Source: JBBDNV01 sp040877415 (GTDB taxonomy: Bacteria; Planctomycetota; Planctomycetia; Pirellulales; PALSA-1355). Taken from it: a DNA stretch of 38,154 nt. Shown here one piece after another: positions 32,835-38,154 of the stretch. A program made the translations under genes and the position numbers. How positions within the stretch are numbered: position 1 is the stretch's first letter; the number at the start of each line of letters is the position of its first letter. The DNA is taken from contig JBBDNV010000028.1 in assembly GCA_040877415.1 (NCBI GenBank), forward strand, positions 1 to 38,154. The letters run 5' to 3'. The notes under the pieces were generated by a model. That model searched no databases. It was not told where the DNA came from and saw only the letters and a list, made by a program, of their open reading frames with translations.

Positions 32835-34847
32835 CTAGAATAATCGGAACAAGATTTTCGATTGCACGAACGACACCAGGTCGTGGAACCAGACGTAACC
32901 GATCGCGGCCCGTCCACAATACACCTGGGCGGTCACGTCGGCGCCGGGAAGTCGGTCGGGCACGTCGTTCTTGTCGATCGCCACCTGGATCAGCACCGTG
33001 TTGCCCTCCTCGCCGTGCACTTCCGCGCTGCGTTGGATTTCCTTAACGGTGCCGGGGTGCTTCTCTCCGGGGTTCGTGGCCGTGATGTATTCGACCTCTA
33101 GATTGGGCCCCAGCTCGGCCTGGGCGTCGTTGATAAAGCCCATGCGGTCTTCCGGCATCTGAAGCTCCAATTCCCAGTTGCCCCGCGGCTCGACGACGGT
33201 CATCAGGATGTCGCCAATTTTCACCGGGCGGTAGATCAGCGCGTCGTGCACCTTCCAGCTCGTGACTTGACCGTCGATGGGGCTTCGGACGGTGAGCTTT
33301 TCTTGCTTGAGCTTCAACAATTTGAGCGCCGCTTCGGCGCTTTCTCTTTCTTTGGTCCTGGCCTTGAGCTGGCCGTGCAGCTCGGCCATCTTGCTTTGGT
33401 CGGCGGGCTTGGACATCTGTACGTTGATCGAAAGGATCTCCTCCGAGGCCTTGTAGAGCGTGCCTTGTGCCGCGACAATCTGCACGTCCAGTTCGGAGTT
33501 CTGCATTTTCACCAGCGGCTGGCCCTTGGTGACCATGTCGCCGTACTCGGCGTATACCTCGACGACGTCGCCGGCGACGTTCGCGAAGACTTCGCTCCGC
33601 ACGGAAGTCCGCAGCGTGCCTTTGGCCGTGATCTCGAAGTTGGCCGGCCAAAAACACAAAAACAACGTCACGACGGCAATCGCCACCGCCGCCGTGACCG
33701 TCCACGGCAATTGCCGCGCTTCGACCAGCCACCGCGACTTGCCGATGGTCCGCCACAGGGGCATCAAGAACAGGTCGTTGTGTTCCAGCACGTTCGTCAG
33801 CGCCAGCGCGCTGTGCTCGCTGACCACTTCGATCCGCTGCTGGAGACCCTCGCTCGGGCGGCTGTCTTCAATCTGCTCGATCACCAGCGCCCCCACCACC
33901 CTGGGCCGCGCGAGCGGGTCGGTCGTGTCGTGCGGTTCCTTCAGGGGCACGACCGCCACGGCCTTCGAGTGGCATTCGTCGATGTATTCCTGCACCGCTT
34001 CCTCGACTTGCGGCGCCATCATCGACGTGTCGCCCGTGTACCACATCGCTTCGCCGGTGGCCACGACGGCTCGGGCCATGCGGGTCAAAAGCGCCACGGT
34101 GTTGGACCGCTTATCAAAGGTGTCCTGGCCGCTGATGGCTTCGATCTTGCACGTGCGGCCGCGGCAAATCCCCACGCTGACGCGATCGCACTCGATCAGC
34201 CGCCGGCCTTCGTTGGCGATGGTGTACGCGGTGTTGCGCGGGTCGAGCCCCTTGTGGACCATGCGCGTGAACTGTTCCAACTGCGCCCACAGCGCCTGGC
34301 GATCGGTAAAATGCTGCAGCTTGCGCGACTTGAGATACTCGCTGGCCAGATCGCACATCTGTACCAGGAACCGCAAGTAGCCGCGCTGCACGGTGACGCT
34401 GGAGCCGGGGCGCTGAAAAATCTCCATCACGCCGGCCGTCTCGTGGGCCGTCTTCAGCGGGCCCATGACCAGTAGAAAGTCGGTGGGGTTGGCACCGTCT
34501 TCGGCGTTGCCGGCACCCGATTGCGGCGCCATCAACATGCCTTCGCCGCCGGTGATCACCTTGCGCAGCAAGCGGCCGTGCTTCACCTGATCGTCTTCGC
34601 TGTCGGCCAGCCGCGTTTCGCGCAGATTAATCTGATACTCGAGCGTCAGTTGACCCGTTTCCGTGACGGTCCAGATCGCTCCGCCCACGGCCGCTAGCGC
34701 CGTCACGACGCGGTTGAGCACGGCATCGTAAAACTCGATGGGCGCAACGTCACTCTTGGCAATCTGGGCAATTTCCCGCACCAGACTGCGGATTTGTTGT
34801 TTTGTCTGTTCGACAAGTTCCGGGTCGACGGACTGTTCGGTGCTCAT
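32835..34847 (-). CDS. GAF-domain sensor fused to a HlyD-type adaptor
   Basis: The 670-residue product has an N-terminal cytoplasmic part with two GAF-like domains (about 40-165 and 190-365, e.g. DRVSVGICRGRTCKIEAISGQ and VGALVIEQIED...EHSALALTNV), joined by a helical linker. One membrane helix (about 381-401, LPWTVTAAVAIAVVTLFLCFW) leads to a periplasmic HlyD-like region with lipoyl halves (NVAGDVVEVYAEYGDMVTKGQPLVKM and LTVRSPIDGQVTSW), a coiled coil and a barrel. GAF domains bind small ligands or redox groups; here they are on the opposite side of the membrane from the adaptor, suggesting signal-gated export. It is the first gene of the operon. Confidence 0.8.
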   Translation of the reverse strand: MSTEQSVDPELVEQTKQQIRSLVREIAQIAKSDVAPIEFYDAVLNRVVTALAAVGGAIWTVTETGQLTLEYQINLRETRLADSEDDQVKHGRLLRKVITGGEGMLMAPQSGAGNAEDGANPTDFLLVMGPLKTAHETAGVMEIFQRPGSSVTVQRGYLRFLVQMCDLASEYLKSRKLQHFTDRQALWAQLEQFTRMVHKGLDPRNTAYTIANEGRRLIECDRVSVGICRGRTCKIEAISGQDTFDKRSNTVALLTRMARAVVATGEAMWYTGDTSMMAPQVEEAVQEYIDECHSKAVAVVPLKEPHDTTDPLARPRVVGALVIEQIEDSRPSEGLQQRIEVVSEHSALALTNVLEHNDLFLMPLWRTIGKSRWLVEARQLPWTVTAAVAIAVVTLFLCFWPANFEITAKGTLRTSVRSEVFANVAGDVVEVYAEYGDMVTKGQPLVKMQNSELDVQIVAAQGTLYKASEEILSINVQMSKPADQSKMAELHGQLKARTKERESAEAALKLLKLKQEKLTVRSPIDGQVTSWKVHDALIYRPVKIGDILMTVVEPRGNWELELQMPEDRMGFINDAQAELGPNLEVEYITATNPGEKHPGTVKEIQRSAEVHGEEGNTVLIQVAIDKNDVPDRLPGADVTAQVYCGRAAIGYVWFHDLVSFVQSKILFRLF

Positions 34848-35295
34848 GCGGAATTACCGGTGGATAATCCAGTTACGAACCGGATGCGTTACGCGGTTCG
34901 CAGCCCGAGGCGGCGCGCAGCGTTTCGAGGCTAATGATTGTATCGGATGAGGAGACGCTCGACTTATCTCACAATCCTAGCTTGCTTTACAAAGCGTGGG
35001 AGCGATCCGCCCCCCAGGCTTCGGCACGCATATCGGCGTAAGGTCTTGAAAGATTGAGGATCAAAGGGCTGTGAAGGGACAAGTGTCGCGCCGGCACGGC
35101 ACGATCGGCTCACGGCACGCCAGACCGGCAAGCGCAACACCGGGGGCTCCGCCTCCGCGGGGTGCCAGCGGCTCCGTCGCCTCGTTCCTGCGGCCTACCC
35201 ACTTGCACGCTGGGTCGCGATTCTGGACCCCGAGTGCCTCTATTGATTCGGCCCGGCATGTGGAGGGTATTGCACCCGCATCCGTTTAGTTGAGC
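34848..35295. promoter_or_regulatory. Upstream region of the GAF-HlyD operon
   Basis: CGAACCG (34876-34882) and CGGTTCG (34894-34900) form a 7-bp stem with an 11-base loop in the leader of the minus-strand operon. The complement of 34937-34942 reads TACAAT, a possible -10, but no good -35 is at the right distance, so the promoter is uncertain. The DNA from about 35050 to 35295 holds no gene I can support. Confidence 0.35.
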
Positions 35296-35334
35296 AGGTG
35301 TCGCAACGTAGTTCAAGTCCGACTGCCGATTCGA
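35296..35334 (+). other. tRNA 3'-end-like sequence, possible attachment site remnant
   Basis: AGGTGTCGCAACGTAGTTCAA begins a stretch whose GTTCAAGTCC (35311-35320) matches the conserved tRNA T-loop/B-box, followed by CTGCCGAT, like an acceptor end. The T-stem does not pair and no tRNA body precedes it, so it is not a functional tRNA. Next to an integrase it may be a decayed attachment site; this is a weak inference. Confidence 0.25.
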
Positions 35335-35459
35335 GCGAAATTGCCGATTTCAACGGAAATGGCGGCCGGTGCCGAAAGCTGGCCCAAGTCGGTACGATCA
35401 GCATTGAATTCCGGCAAATCTTCCCGGCGATACGCTCCGCCAAAAACCCCGCAACTTCA

Positions 35460-36161
35460 ATGCCACACGCCCTCACCGCCGGTGACGCCGCCATCGCCAC
35501 CGTCCTCATTGCCGACCTGTGGCGAACGGTCACCCGCAATCGCGAACGCGTGACCATGCCCCGCCGAAGAGGCTGCATCCTCGCATTGGCTCTGCACGGC
35601 CTGCGAGTCGCCGAAATCACCCAAGCCCGCCTCGATCAACTCGCGTTACCCGCCGCCACGCTTTACGTCCGCTCCGTCAAACGCGGCCGCCCCCGCCTGA
35701 TCCAACTCGATCCCGAGCTCGCAAGCAGCCTGCGAACGTGCAACGCCGCCGCTCCCGTCCCCTCCGCGTGGCTCATTCCAACCAGAACGGGCCACCAAAT
35801 AAGCCCCGCAACCACCAGCCGAATGGTCCGAAAATGGCTCAAAGAAAACGTCGGCCCCTACTCCGCGCACTCACTGCGACACGCTGCGGCGATACGCTGC
35901 TACGCCGCCACCCACGACGTACTCAGCGTCATGCACCTACTCGGCCACGCCACCTTACGACACACCCTGATCTACCTCGCTACGTGGCAGCCGGCCGCCG
36001 ACCCCGGCCCACAATGGCCGCCCCGTTACACTCGTCCGGAGCTCCACGTCCTCGGTCTCAATTTCATCCCGCCGCCCGACCTTCGAGTCGACCTTCGCAC
36101 CGCCGCCCTCACGCCGCACCCCCGGCGGACGCCCACCAAACAACACGCCGCCACGCCATGA
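35460..36161 (+). CDS. Compact tyrosine recombinase/integrase
   Basis: The product is 233 residues from ATG 35460; a longer frame from GTG 35298 runs through the tRNA-like sequence. The catalytic domain is complete: Arg49 in HGLRVAEI, Lys74 in SVKRGRPRL, His137-x-x-Arg140 in HSLRHA, His163 in LLGHATLRHT and the nucleophile Tyr172. Only about 40 residues precede the first Arg, so the usual core-binding and arm-binding domains are absent or very reduced. The C-terminal 50 residues are Pro-rich and basic. It probably moves the element formed by the small genes that follow, to which it is joined by an ATGA overlap. Confidence 0.8.
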   Translation: MPHALTAGDAAIATVLIADLWRTVTRNRERVTMPRRRGCILALALHGLRVAEITQARLDQLALPAATLYVRSVKRGRPRLIQLDPELASSLRTCNAAAPVPSAWLIPTRTGHQISPATTSRMVRKWLKENVGPYSAHSLRHAAAIRCYAATHDVLSVMHLLGHATLRHTLIYLATWQPAADPGPQWPPRYTRPELHVLGLNFIPPPDLRVDLRTAALTPHPRRTPTKQHAATP

Positions 36162-36325
36162 AACTCAAAAAGTGCAACCACGCGTTCACCGAATGGCTCG
36201 ACACGCGAAGCAAAAAATACCCCAACAAAATCCGCACCACGTGCGGCCAGTGCGGAGCCTTCATCGGCTACCGACCAATCCCCAAAGAAACCACACCCCG
36301 GACGCTCCACCGAGCGAAGGATTGA
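36158..36325 (+). CDS. Small zinc-finger-like protein
   Basis: This 55-residue basic protein starts at an ATGA overlap with the integrase gene. Cys6, His8, Cys29 and Cys32 (KCNHAF and CGQCGAF) could bind one zinc ion, and the FIGYRPIPK segment resembles a small zinc ribbon's strand pair. It may bind DNA and act with the recombinase, for example as an excisionase-like factor, but this is inferred from position only. Confidence 0.55.
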   Translation: MKLKKCNHAFTEWLDTRSKKYPNKIRTTCGQCGAFIGYRPIPKETTPRTLHRAKD

Positions 36326-36330
36326 AACCC

Positions 36331-36450
36331 GTGTGGCAAGAGCCAACGCTCGAACGAATCGTCACCAACACCATCGCCCGACTCGCCCTGGCCGCGATCG
36401 TCGCGGCGATCGCCGCCGCGTGCTTCCTCCTCGTCCGAGGATGCACCTGA
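36331..36450 (+). CDS. Very small single-pass membrane protein
   Basis: GTG 36331 follows AAGGA (36316-36320) at 10 bases, better than the TTG at 36322. The 39-residue product has a charged start (VWQEPTLERIVTNTIARL) and one hydrophobic helix (ALAAIVAAIAAACFLLV) before RGCT. Small membrane proteins of this type occur in phage and element accessory regions. No function can be assigned. Confidence 0.45.
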   Translation: MWQEPTLERIVTNTIARLALAAIVAAIAAACFLLVRGCT

Positions 36451-36452
36451 CC

Positions 36453-36476
36453 AAAAAAACGCCCCGTCCCCGGGGC
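36453..36476 (-). terminator. Intrinsic terminator on the minus strand
   Basis: Read on the minus strand, GCCCCG and CGGGGC (complement of 36476-36471 and 36466-36461) form a six-pair stem with a GGGA loop, followed by G and seven T's (complement of 36459-36453). It would end transcription coming from the right. On the plus strand the hairpin is not followed by a T-run, so the small plus-strand genes can be read through. Confidence 0.6.
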
Positions 36477-36516
36477 TGACCCGTTTCCGCCGTTTTCACC
36501 GATTGAGGAGCGACCC

Positions 36517-36723
36517 ATGCCCCCGCCACGAAAAATGCTCGGCTACACCCACGTCTTGAACGAGCGGTGGAAGCTCGCTCACAACGAGGAAGCACCCGAG
36601 ATCACCACCGAAGGAGGAAACCACGTCACCCACGTCGGAGATTACGAGCTCGCTCACCACATCGTCGCCATACACAACGCCGCGATCGAGCTCGCCAACG
36701 TGCAGCGGGGCCGCGACCCGTGA
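36517..36723 (+). CDS. Small protein with an H-I-x-x-[IL]-H-N-A motif, unknown function
   Basis: The 68-residue product starts at ATG 36517 after a strong GAGGAGCGACCC site. It contains a beta-hairpin-like region (EITTEGGNHVTHVGDYELA) and a C-terminal helix HHIVAIHNAAIELANVQ. The helix motif reappears in the gene at 37030 (ARHITELHNAWLARQ), so the two may be related. No known family is recognised. Its stop overlaps the start of the next tiny frame (GTGA). Confidence 0.55.
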   Translation: MPPPRKMLGYTHVLNERWKLAHNEEAPEITTEGGNHVTHVGDYELAHHIVAIHNAAIELANVQRGRDP

Positions 36724-36761
36724 ACGTGTGCCCCAGGTGCGCACTTCCCCTCAACCCATGA
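36720..36761 (+). CDS. Thirteen-codon bridging reading frame with a CPRC knuckle
   Basis: The frame GTG...TGA encodes VNVCPRCALPLNP. Its start overlaps the previous stop (GTGA) and its stop overlaps the next start (ATGA), exactly as for larger genes in this chain. CPRC is half of a zinc ribbon. It may be a translational coupler, a remnant or a genuine micropeptide; only the coupling geometry supports it. Confidence 0.35.
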   Translation: MNVCPRCALPLNP

Positions 36762-37033
36762 CGTACCGACGCACAAAGCAAGGACGCTTCGCCCAAAGAA
36801 ATCGCGGTGGACCAGGACGCCCCGCCAAACCAAAGCCGTTGCCGCCACTCGCCAACCCCGACGCGTTGCTCTTGCAGCAACAACTCGAACGCGATGCCTT
36901 AGAAAGTTGGTGCCGACTGTACGACCAGCTCGAACGCGGAAAATTCCTGCAACTCGTCGCGTACGCCACCCGTCGCGGCGAACGCATCCCGGAAATCATC
37001 CTTCACCGCCTACGCAAGGACCTCGAACCATGA
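36758..37033 (+). CDS. Small basic protein with an AT-hook-like GRP segment
   Basis: The 91-residue product starts in an ATGA overlap. Its basic N-terminus (MTYRRTKQGRFAQRNRGGPGRPAKPKP) includes a GRP core as in AT-hook or other minor-groove binders, followed by two helices (NPDALLLQQQLERDALESWCRLYDQLERG and a last one ending LHRLRKDLEP). A DNA-binding accessory role, possibly in replication or packaging of the element, is plausible. The family is not recognised. It overlaps the next gene by ATGA. Confidence 0.5.
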   Translation: MTYRRTKQGRFAQRNRGGPGRPAKPKPLPPLANPDALLLQQQLERDALESWCRLYDQLERGKFLQLVAYATRRGERIPEIILHRLRKDLEP

Positions 37034-37260
37034 ACCCCAACAACACCCGCGAATCCCAACTCCCCTCGAGATGGTATCTCGTCGAAGCCCACACCTCCGT
37101 GAGCATCTGTTCCGCCGGCGGCCACTCGATCTTCATCCGCCGCCACAACAACCTCAACCGCCTCGCGAACCTCCGCCACGCCCGCCACATCACCGAGTTG
37201 CACAACGCCTGGCTCGCCAGACAAGGGGAACCGGCTCCGCCGGCCGCAGGTTCCCCTTGA
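37030..37260 (+). CDS. Small accessory protein, paralogue-like to the 36517 gene
   Basis: The 76-residue product starts at an ATGA overlap and has a beta-rich start (SRWYLVEAHTSVSICSAGGHSIFIRR), a basic helix (NLNRLANLRHARHITELHNAWLARQ) and a short Pro-rich tail. The ARHITELHNAW segment resembles HHIVAIHNAAIEL in the gene at 36517, at the same distance from the C-terminus. The function is unknown. It is the last of the tightly packed plus-strand small genes. Confidence 0.5.
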   Translation: MNPNNTRESQLPSRWYLVEAHTSVSICSAGGHSIFIRRHNNLNRLANLRHARHITELHNAWLARQGEPAPPAAGSP

Positions 37261-37957
37261 ACCCCTCCTCGGCCTCGCCCCTTCTCAGGGCCGAAGAAAA
37301 GAAATCGCCGGGAACGCGATTCGACAGGTCATCCAGGTCACGCCACCTGCTCGGAGCTCGTCCTGAGCAATCCTGGCGAACCGAAAACACGAAAACACGA
37401 TCCCACACCACGCGTGTAGAGAATTGTCGCCTCAGTGAGCTTCGAGCCGCGTCCCCTTAAGCGGTCACTCACCATCCTGGTTCGTGCAGTTTTTCTGCGG
37501 GGTAGCTCGGGGGCAATCGTTCGCGTGGAAAAGTTCTCGCCCGACGGTGTGCCCTGGTCGCTCACTTTCCATGCCCCCTCAGCGTCCCCGGCCGGCATCC
37601 TGCCGGTTGAGCCGCCCTTCGGAGCTCGGGCCCCTCGCTGGCGCATCGGGTCGCTTCGTTTGTCCTCCCCGTGCCGCTGCTGGCTTCTCCCCGTGCGTGC
37701 GTGGAACGTTCCCTCCCTCGGGCGGCGGGGCATCCATGCCCGGGCTTCACAGCCGCGGCCTCCATGCACGCGGCTGTCGAATCACTCTCCGTCCAACTGA
37801 CCGCCGCCCTCTCCCAGCCCGTCCGTCCTCTTCGCCGGCATCGTGCCGGTCCGCTCGCCGGGCATCGTGCCGGCGAACCAGCCGCCGATCGCCGCCGCCG
37901 AGCTGGTAGCCGGCCAAGCCTCAAACGTCGTACGACCGCCGTCGTAAAATCCGCTCT
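37261..37957. other. Gene-poor region with repeated CCGGCAT-type palindromes
   Basis: Open frames here are low-complexity and unsupported on the plus strand. Three short inverted repeats of the form CCGGCATCnTGCCGG or close to it lie at 37592-37606, 37835-37849 and 37859-37873. The phrase CGAAAACACGAAAACACG near 37382 is a small direct repeat. No tRNA or terminator is seen. Confidence 0.4.
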
Positions 37958-38008
37958 AAACACCGCGGCGATCCCGATCACCTCGTCGCGTTCTTGTTCT
38001 TGTCGCAT
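37562..38008 (-). CDS. Reading frame starting in tandem-repeat copy 1, doubtful gene
   Basis: ATG at complement 38008 follows GGGGGAGG at good spacing and opens a 148-codon frame beginning MRQEQERDEVIGIAAVFR. The first about 25 residues resemble the peptide of the neighbouring repeat unit, but the rest is Arg/Ala/Gly-rich and looks like noncoding high-GC DNA. It may be the diverged last member of a repeated small-gene family, perhaps truncated in function after the first 25-30 residues. The frame overlaps the unsupported plus-strand frames. Confidence 0.3.
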   Translation of the reverse strand: MRQEQERDEVIGIAAVFRADFTTAVVRRLRLGRLPARRRRSAAGSPARCPASGPARCRRRGRTGWERAAVSWTESDSTAACMEAAAVKPGHGCPAARGRERSTHARGEASSGTGRTNEATRCASEGPELRRAAQPAGCRPGTLRGHGK

Positions 38009-38154
38009 CACAGAAGCCTCCCCCTGTTCCACCCCCGAAACAACGCGGCGATGATCATCGCCTCGTCGCGTTGTTGTTGTTGTCGCATCACAGAAGCCTC
38101 CCCTGTTCCACCCCCGAAACAACGCGGCGATGATCATCGCCTCGTCGCGTTGTT
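37958..38154. repeat. Tandem repeats of 79-80 bp
   Basis: Three units follow each other: unit 1 at about 37958-38037 (diverged, 80 bp), unit 2 at about 38038-38116 and a partial unit 3 from about 38117 to the window end; the GCGGCG block recurs at 37965, 38045 and 38124. Units 2 and 3 are identical as far as seen. On the minus strand each complete unit holds a G-rich ribosome-binding site followed by ATG and the start of a short frame. The array continues beyond the window. Confidence 0.75.
38008..38088 (-). CDS. 26-codon peptide frame in repeat unit 2
   Basis: The frame starts at ATG complement 38088, after GGGGAGGCTTCTGTG, and encodes MRQQQQRDEAMIIAALFRG followed by WNRGRLL. Its TGA overlaps the ATG of the next unit's frame (TGATG), so translation could reinitiate. 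One G fewer in the run at the end of unit 3 would place that unit in a different frame. Evidence for expression is only this arrangement. Confidence 0.35.
   Translation of the reverse strand: MRQQQQRDEAMIIAALFRGWNRGRLL

Noticed and set aside
35296..35334. A functional tRNA gene
   Set aside because: The T-loop consensus is present, but the T-stem does not pair and no anticodon or D arm precedes it.
37958..38154. CRISPR array
   Set aside because: The units are contiguous 79-80-bp repeats without unique spacers, and no cas gene is present.

Overview
The window looks like a piece of a high-GC planctomycete chromosome, probably of the Pirellula/Blastopirellula type. This is an inference. It rests on an alpha-CTD/HhH protein, large AsmA-like and VWA proteins, an M50/HlyD envelope cluster, and short palindromes and REP-like elements between genes, all styles I associate with that phylum. 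No rRNA, complete tRNA, CRISPR array or full insertion sequence was seen.

Positions 1-12454 hold a plus-strand structural cassette of a tailed phage, domesticated prophage or gene-transfer-agent-like particle. It runs from a decoration-like protein (cut by the left edge) through the major capsid protein, two small neck genes, a GNAT-like protein, a DNRLRE-domain/tail-completion fusion, a tail tube protein, an unknown protein, a beta-rich surface-type protein, a hub-like protein and a fibre-like protein to three small terminal genes. The genes are tightly packed, several with stop/start overlaps. No terminase, portal, lysis gene or tape-measure protein is visible inside the window. A signal-peptide protein of unknown function follows.

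Positions 13500-26400 are chromosomal. An XRE regulator and a small conserved-looking gene diverge from a shared promoter/operator region. Then come a PolB-type 3'-5' exonuclease, a TfoX N-terminal-domain protein, peptidase T, a family 2 glycosyltransferase, an RNA-polymerase-alpha-CTD-like DNA-binding protein, an MBL-fold hydrolase, a very large AsmA-like protein and a LarA-domain protein. Two copies of a REP-like 74-bp palindromic element lie in 3' intergenic spaces at about 14.5 and 20.3 kb.

Positions 26435-34847 are one minus-strand operon of four large envelope genes, in transcription order: a GAF-GAF-TM-HlyD protein, a HlyD-family adaptor with signal peptide, an M50 zinc metalloprotease fused to a HlyD domain and carrying a PqqD/RRE-like N-terminus, and a membrane protein with two VWA domains. 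They look like one transenvelope export or processing machine coupled to a cytoplasmic sensor. I regard this as the most interesting system in the window.

Positions 35300-38154 are an accessory element: a compact tyrosine recombinase with all catalytic residues, next to a tRNA T-arm-like sequence, followed by a chain of very small overlapping genes on a C-rich strand. It ends in 79-80-bp tandem repeats, each holding a ribosome-binding site and the start of a short reading frame on the minus strand.
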